Origin: a bacterium
GTDB lineage: Bacteria > UBP14 > UBA6098 > B30-G16
Assembly (NCBI GenBank): GCA_021161555.1
Contig: JAGHAI010000108.1
Span: forward strand, 1 to 39,310
DNA: 39,310 bases
Reading direction: 5' to 3'
Below the pieces are notes generated by a model, which saw nothing but the letters and a program-made list of their open reading frames with translations, was not told where the DNA came from and did no database searches. Positions 17,698-25,710 of this stretch are shown one piece after another. Each line of letters starts with the position of its first letter. Within the stretch, counting starts at the first letter, position 1. The position numbers and the translations under genes were made by a program.

Positions 17698-17908
17698 ATA
17701 TTTCAACCTCCTCCACTGCTCGCTCTATTGGAACATCCTCGCCGAGCTGTTTTCGAGCCTCGATGTGAAGACGAATAGCGTCCTGAATATTCATAAGCGC
17801 TTCCTCATAACTTTTGCCCTGACTATAACATCCTTGCAAGGCGGGAACTTCGGCGATATAATCGCCATCCTCATCCTGCTCGATTATCACGGTATATCTA
17901 TAACGCAT
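17675..17908 (-). CDS. hicB: HicB family antitoxin, short form
   Basis: YTVIIEQDEDGDYIAEVPALQGCYSQGKSYEEALMNIQDAIRLHIEARKQLGEDVP; overlaps hicA. Confidence 0.9.
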   Translation of the reverse strand: MRYRYTVIIEQDEDGDYIAEVPALQGCYSQGKSYEEALMNIQDAIRLHIEARKQLGEDVPIERAVEEVEIYEPTASS

Positions 17909-18131
17909 TATGGGAACTCCTTGTTTTTCCCGATTAAAATATATACAGTAAAAAATTTTATGTAAATATCAACTTTTCCCTATGTTTTGGAATCGGGCGC
18001 TCGGGTTTTCTTGCCGTTTCAAGCCGTTCCTCAAAAATTATTTCATATTTGTTTACTTTATCCTCCCGAGTTTATATTTCAAAATCGCATTGCGAATCTG
18101 CTTTACCCGATAAGGAATTTTAAAAAGTTTT

Positions 18132-18797
18132 TCAGTCGCTGATTTTGGCGGAAATTACAGAATAGAAATGCTGCATCCTAACCGTTGAAGAGCTTGACGG
18201 CATTCTATACAGCAGATGAAAATCGATGATGTCGGTTTCGCCAGCGTCCCAGGTGCTATCGCCGAGGGCAGATGGGTCTTCCGCATAAAGATTTTCAAAT
18301 TCGTCTGTCGTGCCGATGTCTTCCGGGAGAACAGTCCAATCGGCAGCGGGGTCCGTGGAAAGTGTTGGGTCTGCGGATTCAAAGGCATAAGAACCAACAA
18401 GTGTGTCAACGCCCCGACAGAGAGTATCGGAAAAGTCAGAATGCACCCAATCGGGTCCGCTCAAACTCTCGTTGAAAAAGGCATTTATGTCGAGAGTAAT
18501 TCCGCCGGTGTTTTCAATCCAGAATATATGGTGAATTTTGTCGCAGGGCATAACTGGTGCAGTGGCGGAATCGAGCGATGCGGAAAAAGTGTCTGCGTCG
18601 AGGGAAAACGAGAGCGGCGGAGTTGTATTTTCCACGCCCGTGCCGCCTTCGTTGCATATCCACGAAGCACCAATCATACGAACAGAAAGAATTATATATA
18701 CAGTATCTGGCGAAGAAGAACTCGTCCAATCCTGCCCAAAAGAAAGCATAACAATGCCGAGAATAACAATAAATGTAATGTATGTTTCTTTCTTCAT
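18132..18797 (-). CDS. hypothetical exported protein
   Basis: Signal peptide MKKETYITFIVILGIVMLSFGQ; Asp/Ser/Thr-rich extracellular-like body. Confidence 0.65.
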   Translation of the reverse strand: MKKETYITFIVILGIVMLSFGQDWTSSSSPDTVYIILSVRMIGASWICNEGGTGVENTTPPLSFSLDADTFSASLDSATAPVMPCDKIHHIFWIENTGGITLDINAFFNESLSGPDWVHSDFSDTLCRGVDTLVGSYAFESADPTLSTDPAADWTVLPEDIGTTDEFENLYAEDPSALGDSTWDAGETDIIDFHLLYRMPSSSSTVRMQHFYSVISAKISD

Positions 18798-18961
18798 CGC
18801 TTAATAAATATTTTTTTTAGTATATATAAAAATAAAATTTCTGCAAGAAATCTTTTTAATTAAAAAGTGAATTTGAAATTATCTTATAAATTCCCCAGAA
18901 AAGAGGGGCAAAGGATTAGGGGATTCATTTTGTATTGTTTAATTTGCATTTTGCATTCTGC

Positions 18962-20389
18962 CTATTCTTCCTCATAGTGCACGACGAATGCTTTTAGATA
19001 AGTCATATGTTCTACGGCGAATTTTGGACCTTCGCGTCCCATACCGCTGTCCTTAATTCCGCCATAGGGCATAACATCGGCGCGGAATGTTGGCACATCG
19101 TTTACGATGACGCCGCCCACATTGATTTCCTGAAATGCCTTTCTGGCAGCCCTGATGTCGGCGGTGAAAATGCCTGCCTGCAATCCATATCTGCTGTCGT
19201 TGACCATCGCAATAGCCTCGTTGATGTCAACCACAGGGTTTACAACCACAAGCGGAGCAAAGGCTTCCTTCTGAATCACATCGGCGTTCTGCGGAACATT
19301 TGTAAGCACGGTTGGTTCGAACAGCGTTCCGTTTCTCTTTCCGCCACACAGCACATTTCCGCCCTTTGAAACTGCATCGGCTATCAGTCCTTCGATGCGA
19401 ACGGCATCCTTTTCCGAAATCACAGGACCGACATCGGTATTTTCCTGCAGCGGGTCTCCCAGTCTCAGCTTTGTTGACGCACTGACGATGTGTTCAACCA
19501 GTGTGTCGAAAATTGTCTCCTCAACATAAACTCTCTGAACGGATATGCAGACCTGCCCAGCCAGAGCCATTGCTCCGAGAACAATTCTATCTGCTGCTCG
19601 CAGCAGGTCGGCGTCCGCGAGGACGATTGCTGCGGAGTTTGAGCCGAGTTCCATAGCGATGTGCTTCATCCCGACCTTCGCGGCGAGTTTCTTGCCCACT
19701 TCTGCGCTTCCTGTGAATGTCACCACCTTTATTCTGTCGTCAGCCGCAATCGGCTCGGCAATTTTTGCACCACTTCCAGGAAGGACTGATACGGCATCGG
19801 CGGGATACCCGGCATCGAGGATGAGTTTGCCGAGCATAAGTCCTGTTATTGGCGTTGCGGAAGCGGGTTTCAGTATAAATGGATTACCTACGGATATGGC
19901 GGGCGCTATTTTGTGCATAGCAAGATTGAGCGGGAAATTAAAAGGCGTAATTGCAAGCACCGGTCCTGCGGGAAATCTCTGATAGAACCCCCATTTTTTT
20001 GCGCCGTTTGGTGCTATATCGTAGGGCAACACCTCTCCGATGGGTTCTCGTGTTAGAGCGGCGGCGAGTGCAAGGGTTTCCTGCGCCCTGCTGACCTCTC
20101 CTCGCGCTTCCCTTATCGTCTTGCCCATTTCAAGGGAAATTGTCCGCGCAAAGTCTTCCGCTCGCTGCGTGAGAAGATTTTTTGCGCGAAGCAAAATATC
20201 CTCGCGATGTCTCGCACAGAGATGGGATGTTTCGTCGAAAGAAAATTCTGCTCTGGATATAGCTTCTTCCACTATTTCCTCAGTCGCAGCACTGACGCGA
20301 CCAACAATCGAACCATCATAAGGCGAATGAATTTCAAATTTCTCATCGCTGTATATCTCCTTACCGCCCGCAATTAAAGGATAATCCAT
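18962..20389 (-). CDS. aldehyde dehydrogenase family protein (non-acylating NAD(P) type)
   Basis: ITPFNFPLNLAMHKIAPAISVGNPFILKPAS; MELGSNSAAIVLADADL; GQVCISVQRVYV catalytic Cys. Confidence 0.94.
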   Translation of the reverse strand: MDYPLIAGGKEIYSDEKFEIHSPYDGSIVGRVSAATEEIVEEAISRAEFSFDETSHLCARHREDILLRAKNLLTQRAEDFARTISLEMGKTIREARGEVSRAQETLALAAALTREPIGEVLPYDIAPNGAKKWGFYQRFPAGPVLAITPFNFPLNLAMHKIAPAISVGNPFILKPASATPITGLMLGKLILDAGYPADAVSVLPGSGAKIAEPIAADDRIKVVTFTGSAEVGKKLAAKVGMKHIAMELGSNSAAIVLADADLLRAADRIVLGAMALAGQVCISVQRVYVEETIFDTLVEHIVSASTKLRLGDPLQENTDVGPVISEKDAVRIEGLIADAVSKGGNVLCGGKRNGTLFEPTVLTNVPQNADVIQKEAFAPLVVVNPVVDINEAIAMVNDSRYGLQAGIFTADIRAARKAFQEINVGGVIVNDVPTFRADVMPYGGIKDSGMGREGPKFAVEHMTYLKAFVVHYEEE

Positions 20390-20497
20390 AGCAAAACCCC
20401 CTTGTTAAGAAATTATTTTTAGACAACCAATAAAATAAAGATTATACCTTGACAACGAAAATATTTTTATAAATTTTTAAAAAATAAGGAGGGAAGT

Positions 20498-20884
20498 ATG
20501 AATATTGGGGTTGTTTTAATTGCTCTTTCTGTTCTCATTATGGCGTGGGCGCTGGAACGCATCTTCACGAAGATACAGACTGTTGAAAGGCACATTATTG
20601 GTCTGCGGAAACGAATAAAGACTATCGAAAAGCGCGTTATGAGAGGAAACATATCGACGGCAAAATCTTCAACGGCGACCAGAACTATCGGGTTTGCTCC
20701 GCAGAACACAAATCCGAAGCCCAAACAAAAATCTATGCCCACCGAAACTGTCTGCTCGTTCTGCGGAACAAAATACAGTATGGAACTGGATAAATGCCCA
20801 AAATGCAATCATATTAACATAGAAAAATACAGGGTGAGAAGAAATACATCTTCAAAAGATGCTGACGAAGACCTCGATATTTAA
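20498..20884 (+). CDS. hypothetical membrane-anchored zinc-ribbon protein
   Basis: N-terminal TM helix, basic coiled segment, CSFCGTKYSMELDKCPKCNH; SD AAGGAGG. Confidence 0.7.
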   Translation: MNIGVVLIALSVLIMAWALERIFTKIQTVERHIIGLRKRIKTIEKRVMRGNISTAKSSTATRTIGFAPQNTNPKPKQKSMPTETVCSFCGTKYSMELDKCPKCNHINIEKYRVRRNTSSKDADEDLDI

Positions 20885-21174
20885 TTTTTGCGGTAGATTG
20901 TCTTATCTCCCATAATAATCTCGTCGATTATCGCCACAATTGATGTGTCAACAGGTCGATTTTTCAATCCGCTCGCCGTTCTGGCGGAACTTCCACGAAC
21001 TATTAAGACGATATCTCCAATGCCAGCGTCAACGATATCGACGCCGACCAATTTCAATCCTTTTGGCGTTAAGTCCTCTGGATTCAGTGCTTCAAGAGTT
21101 AGAAGTTTAAAACCCTTTATCAGTTCGTCCTTTCTTGTGGAAACGACAGTGCCGACCACCCTTGCTATTTCCAT
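20881..21174 (-). CDS. EutN/CcmL family bacterial microcompartment vertex protein
   Basis: MEIARVVGTVVSTRKDELIKGFKLLTLEAL...LVGVDIVDAGIGDIVLIVRGSSART...VDTSIVAIID. Confidence 0.92.
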   Translation of the reverse strand: MEIARVVGTVVSTRKDELIKGFKLLTLEALNPEDLTPKGLKLVGVDIVDAGIGDIVLIVRGSSARTASGLKNRPVDTSIVAIIDEIIMGDKTIYRKN

Positions 21175-21211
21175 CTTTATCCCCTAATAATGTGTCGTGT
21201 CAACATAATTT

Positions 21212-22432
21212 TTACTTCTTATTTGGATATAACCCTCTGTCTTCTGCAAGAGGCTTTTCTTTCTTTTCATCGGAGAAATCTTCCGTGATTTCGTCTTTCT
21301 TCTTTTTCTTATCGTCTTCGCTTTCGATTTCAAATTCCTTCCATCCCTTATCGGAGCTTCCAACTATTCCAGCGACGCGAAGTTTGAAGTCGTCGGGATT
21401 GGAAGCGTGTGTTAGAGCAGTTTCGAGCGAAATCATCCCCCTTCTGTAGAAGTAGAACAGCGATTGGTCAATCGTCTGCATACCATACTGCACAGTTCCC
21501 TGCGAAATCAAATCCTTTACCGATGCAGTTTTTTCGGGGGTTACGATGCACTCGCGCACAGCTCCTGTGCCGACGAGGACTTCCACAGCGGGAACACGAC
21601 CTGGCTTGTCCGAACGATGGACGAGCCTCTGCGAAATCACAGCCTGAAGCGTGGATGCAAGAACCAATCTGATTTCCTGATGCTGATGAGGCGGGAAAAA
21701 CGAAAGAATTCGATATATCGTCTGCAGTGCGTCAAGCGTGTGCAGAGTGGAAAGGACAAGGTGTCCTGTGTCCGCTGCCTGAAGTGCGATTTGCATAGTG
21801 TCCATATCTCGTATCTCGCCCACCAGTATCACATCGGGGTCCTGTCTCATAGCACGGCGGAGAGATTCCGAGAAGGAAAATGTATCTATTCCGATTTCCC
21901 GTTGAGCAATTATGCTCTTCTTGTTCGTGTGAAGATACTCGATTGGGTCTTCGATGGTTATGATGTTCTCCGCGCGGGTTCTGTTTATGTAATCTATCAT
22001 AGAAGCCAGCGTCGTCGATTTTCCGGAGCCAGTTACACCAGTGACCAAAACTAATCCGCGTCGTTTTTCGGATATTCTGCGGACAATTGCGGGAAGATTC
22101 AGTTCCTCAAATCCGGGAATTTTTGTGTTAATCAGCCTGAATGCGGCGGCAAAAGTTTCCCGCTGGTGAAAGAGATTGACGCGAAATCTCTCCCCCGACT
22201 GCAACTGCAGCGCAAAGTCCAGCTCGAGTTCCCTGTCGAAGCGCTCGCGCTGTGATACTGTTAAAGTATGGTGCAGGATGTCCTCCATATCCTGCTGTTC
22301 TATGGGTGGGATTCCCTTCGCCCGTTTGAGCTCGCCGTGTATTCTGAAGACCGGTGGAACGCCGACACGAAGGTGCATATCCGATGCGGGAAGCTGCGGC
22401 ATTTGTTTTAACAAAGCAGTTATATCAATCAT
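21212..22432 (-). CDS. pilT: type IV pilus retraction ATPase PilT
   Basis: ASDMHLRVGVPPVFRIHGEL; GLVLVTGVTGSGKSTTLASMIDYIN; DPDVILVGEIRDMDTMQIALQAADTGHLVLSTLHT. Confidence 0.94.
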   Translation of the reverse strand: MIDITALLKQMPQLPASDMHLRVGVPPVFRIHGELKRAKGIPPIEQQDMEDILHHTLTVSQRERFDRELELDFALQLQSGERFRVNLFHQRETFAAAFRLINTKIPGFEELNLPAIVRRISEKRRGLVLVTGVTGSGKSTTLASMIDYINRTRAENIITIEDPIEYLHTNKKSIIAQREIGIDTFSFSESLRRAMRQDPDVILVGEIRDMDTMQIALQAADTGHLVLSTLHTLDALQTIYRILSFFPPHQHQEIRLVLASTLQAVISQRLVHRSDKPGRVPAVEVLVGTGAVRECIVTPEKTASVKDLISQGTVQYGMQTIDQSLFYFYRRGMISLETALTHASNPDDFKLRVAGIVGSSDKGWKEFEIESEDDKKKKKDEITEDFSDEKKEKPLAEDRGLYPNKK

Positions 22433-22512
22433 ATTTTACTCCTTGAAATCTCCTGCTGACTTTTAAACATCACAAAGTTAAAAAGCAGCATATTATTTCA
22501 GATTTACATATT

Positions 22513-23028
22513 TCATTCGGGTTCAAGAAGGAACAACACCTGCCCGAACTCCACAGGTGACGCATCTTCAACTGATATTTTAACAATTTTGCCCGAAACT
22601 TCCGATTTCACTTCGTTGAAGAGTTTCATTGCTTCTATAAGGCACACCACCTGTCCCTTTGATATGTGGTCGCCAACTTCCACATAAGGCGGAGAATCTG
22701 GCGACGGCTTGCGATAGAATGTTCCAACCATCGGTGCTTTTATGGAAATGTATCTGTCTTCATCTTCAACTTTCTTCTCAGCGGGAATTTCTTCCTTTGG
22801 TGGTTCTTTTTCCTGCGGAACAGGAGTGCTTTGCTGTGCAGCTGGTTGAATTGGCGGCGAAGGCGGCGCAACTGTGGAAGTCACAACACCATTACTCTGA
22901 ACAGGAACTACACCAGAACTGCTCTTCCTGATAATGACCTTTCGACCGCCGAAATAATGGACTTCAAGCTCCGCTATATCGCTCGTTTCCACAAGCTCTA
23001 TCAGCTCTTTTATCTTGCTTCGATTCAT
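22513..23028 (-). CDS. accB: biotin carboxyl carrier protein of acetyl-CoA carboxylase
   Basis: MNRSKIKELIELVETSDIAELEV; Pro/Gln linker; APMVGTFYRKPSPDSPPYVEVGDHISKGQVVCLIEAMKLFNEVKSE biotinylation motif. Confidence 0.95.
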   Translation of the reverse strand: MNRSKIKELIELVETSDIAELEVHYFGGRKVIIRKSSSGVVPVQSNGVVTSTVAPPSPPIQPAAQQSTPVPQEKEPPKEEIPAEKKVEDEDRYISIKAPMVGTFYRKPSPDSPPYVEVGDHISKGQVVCLIEAMKLFNEVKSEVSGKIVKISVEDASPVEFGQVLFLLEPE

Positions 23029-23063
23029 AATTTTCTCCTCATTTGAAGAATTATATATCTTAG

Positions 23064-23092
23064 AAATTATAATCATATAACATTGGTGTCAA
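23064..23092 (-). promoter_or_regulatory. promoter upstream of accB
   Basis: Minus strand TTGACA (23092-23087), 17-bp spacer, TAATTT (23069-23064). Confidence 0.55.
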
Positions 23093-23325
23093 GAAATAAT
23101 GTCCACAGGGAGTCTGAAACTAATTCCTCATAGTTTTGAAATAATAATCTTAAGAACCTGGCTTTTCGATTTCCCGATGAGGCAAAGCAGATTTTTTCTT
23201 ATATGAAAAACAAATAATTTTGATTATGCTAAAAAAATTGTTGCACAAAAAAGCAAATTTCTATATAAATTATAAAAATCCTTCAGAGGTTTTACATAAA
23301 TCTGAAATTTGAAAGGAGGCGTGTC

Positions 23326-23583
23326 GTGGAAGACGCTTTGAATGTGCTTGTTGAGCGAATAGGTAAGCTTCTTGAACGCTACGAAAAAGTTAATGCCGAA
23401 AAAAAGCAGTTGCTTGAAGCAAATTCGGCTCTTGAAGAAAGAGTTAAGGAACTTCAGGAACGAATTGATGTTCTGGAGCGAGAAGCCGAAGAATTGAGAA
23501 ATAAAACAAAGGGGAGTGAAGTAGCGCAGGAAAAACTCGATTCTCTGCTATCTCGAATAAACGAAGCAATAGGTTCGGAATAA
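23326..23583 (+). CDS. small coiled-coil protein, ZapB-like
   Basis: 85 aa, almost entirely heptad coiled coil, directly upstream of zapA; GTG start after GGAGG. Confidence 0.65.
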   Translation: MEDALNVLVERIGKLLERYEKVNAEKKQLLEANSALEERVKELQERIDVLEREAEELRNKTKGSEVAQEKLDSLLSRINEAIGSE

Positions 23584-23611
23584 ATTTTTTAACGGGGGAA
23601 ATCAGGGACTT

Positions 23612-23905
23612 ATGGCAGAATCTGAAAAAATCGCAATTCCCGTAAAAATATTCAATCAAGAACTGCGAATACGCACTGACGAGCCACCTGAATATGTCAG
23701 AGAAGTGGCGAGGTATCTCGATTCCAAGATATTCGAAGTGGTCAATAGTGCAAGTGCAACATCGCCTACGAAAGCTGTGATTCTCGCAGCATTGAATATC
23801 ACTGATGAACTGTTTCGTGAACGGGAAAAATATAGGGAACTCTTTGAAAAAGTGAAAAGCCAGACCGAAATTATCGGCCAGAAGCTTGCTGAAATTGAGG
23901 CTTAA
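23612..23905 (+). CDS. zapA: cell division protein ZapA
   Basis: IPVKIFNQELRIRTDEPPEYVREVARYLDSKIFEV...PTKAVILAALNITDELF. Confidence 0.88.
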   Translation: MAESEKIAIPVKIFNQELRIRTDEPPEYVREVARYLDSKIFEVVNSASATSPTKAVILAALNITDELFREREKYRELFEKVKSQTEIIGQKLAEIEA

Positions 23906-23999
23906 CATTCGCTAAATTAGACTTTTTCAGGAGTTCCGCTCGCAAAATTCTTCTCCAATATGTCCCTTGCTCCTCCAATATATACGGAGGTGGTGAGAT

Positions 24000-25568
24000 A
24001 TGTATTTGTCCACAGTCACTCTAATACTTGTTTTCGTGGCGCTTGGGGTTGTTGGCTTTGTCGTGGGGTTTTTCGTCAGCAAAATTCTTCTCAAAAGAAC
24101 CATAAAGGAAGCCCGAACGCACGCCGAAAAAATCATTGCCGAAGCTGAAAAGGAAATCGAAATCAGGCGCAGCAAAATGGAACTCGAGCTCGAGAAGGAG
24201 CGAAATCGACAGAGAAGCGACTTCGATAGGATGACGCGGTCAAAGCGAAACGAGCTTAACAAGCTTGAAAAACGACTTGAAGAACAGCGCGAATCGATAG
24301 AAAGTCGGGCGGATTTCATAAGGCGTCGCGAGAGAGAGCTGTCCAATTTTGAAAAGCAACTTACTTCAAAGCAAAAGTCATTATCCCTGAAGGAAAAAGA
24401 GCTTCAGGAAGTGCTTCATCGTGAGAATGAGAAGCTTGAACGCATTGCGGGAATGACGCAGGAAGAAGCGAAGCGTGTTTTGATGGAAAATCTTGAGGCG
24501 GAAGCGCGGGCAGAAGCGGCGCAGAGAATCAAGCAGATTAAAGAAGAGGCGGAGATGAAGGCGGAGCGCGAGGCGAGGGAAGTGATAGTTTCCGCAATTC
24601 AAAGATGTGCCGCAGAGACAACAGTGGAATCGACGGTATCCGTTGTATCGCTGCCGTCGGATGAGATTAAGGGAAGGATAATCGGACGGGAAGGAAGAAA
24701 CATCCGCGCTTTTGAAACCGTCACAGGTGTCGATGTCATCGTCGATGATACGCCAGAAGCGATAATTCTTTCGGGATATGACCCTATCAGGCGGGAAGTG
24801 GCTCGCATCGCTATGGAAAAACTGATTATGGACGGCAGAATTCACCCCGCGCGAATCGAAGAAGTCGTGGCGAAAGCCGAAAAGGAAATCGAAAACATTT
24901 TTAAGGAAACAGGTGAGCAAATCTGCTTCGAACTCGGGATACACGACCTGCATCCCGAACTCGTCAAACTCATCGGACGGTTGAAATACAGAACCAGCTA
25001 CGGGCAAAATGTCCTCCAGCACTCGAAGGAAGTGGCATACCTCGCCGGATATATGGCATCTGAACTCGACCTCGACCCCAAAATTGCAAAAAGATGCGGC
25101 TTGCTCCACGACATCGGCAAGGCAATAGACAAGGGACAGGAAGGAACTCACACGGAACTTGGCTATCAAATAGCGAAGAAATACGGCGAGAAAGAAATCG
25201 TTCTCAATGCGATACAGGCGCATCACGAGGATGTGGAAATCACATCGCCATACACGGTTCTGGTGCAGGCGGCAGATGCCGTATCCGGAGCAAGACCAGG
25301 AGCGAGAAGGGAGACTCTTGAAAATTATATCAAGAGGCTGCAGCGCCTTGAAGAACTTGCAGATTCCTTTCCAGGCGTCGGAAAGACATACGCAATTCAA
25401 GCTGGAAGGGAAATCCGCGTCATTGTCGAACCCACCAAGGTCGATGACAGACAATCAGAAATTCTTGCCGCCGAAATTTCTCAGAAAATCCAGAGCGAAA
25501 TGGAATACCCGGGGCAGATAAAAGTCGTCGTAATAAGGGAAACTCGAGCGGTGGACTATGCTAAATAA
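24000..25568 (+). CDS. rny: ribonuclease Y
   Basis: N-terminal TM and long coiled coil; KH domain IKGRIIGREGRNIRAFETVTGVDVIVDDTPEAI; HD domain LLHDIGKAIDK. Confidence 0.96.
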   Translation: MYLSTVTLILVFVALGVVGFVVGFFVSKILLKRTIKEARTHAEKIIAEAEKEIEIRRSKMELELEKERNRQRSDFDRMTRSKRNELNKLEKRLEEQRESIESRADFIRRRERELSNFEKQLTSKQKSLSLKEKELQEVLHRENEKLERIAGMTQEEAKRVLMENLEAEARAEAAQRIKQIKEEAEMKAEREAREVIVSAIQRCAAETTVESTVSVVSLPSDEIKGRIIGREGRNIRAFETVTGVDVIVDDTPEAIILSGYDPIRREVARIAMEKLIMDGRIHPARIEEVVAKAEKEIENIFKETGEQICFELGIHDLHPELVKLIGRLKYRTSYGQNVLQHSKEVAYLAGYMASELDLDPKIAKRCGLLHDIGKAIDKGQEGTHTELGYQIAKKYGEKEIVLNAIQAHHEDVEITSPYTVLVQAADAVSGARPGARRETLENYIKRLQRLEELADSFPGVGKTYAIQAGREIRVIVEPTKVDDRQSEILAAEISQKIQSEMEYPGQIKVVVIRETRAVDYAK

Positions 25569-25600
25569 TGCTCGTCGAAAATCTTAATTCAGTTTGTGTT

Positions 25601-25631
25601 GCTCCCGAATTTTTTCGGGAGCATTTTTTTT
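25601..25631 (+). terminator. Rho-independent terminator after rny
   Basis: GCTCCCGAA-TTTT-TTCGGGAGC followed by T-run. Confidence 0.88.
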
Positions 25632-25710
25632 GCGACAGCAGAAATATTGTTGTTAAGATAGTTTTTTGGACTAAATTATTAAATTGAAGGCAAAATTTGA
25701 GAGGTGCATA

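Noticed and set aside
23906-23999. possible 6S RNA downstream of zapA, as in gamma-proteobacteria
   Set aside because: Only about 94 bp and no long closing stem.
24381-25454. 357-aa minus-strand ORF opposite rny
   Set aside because: Shadow of the rny coding frame; no domain signature.
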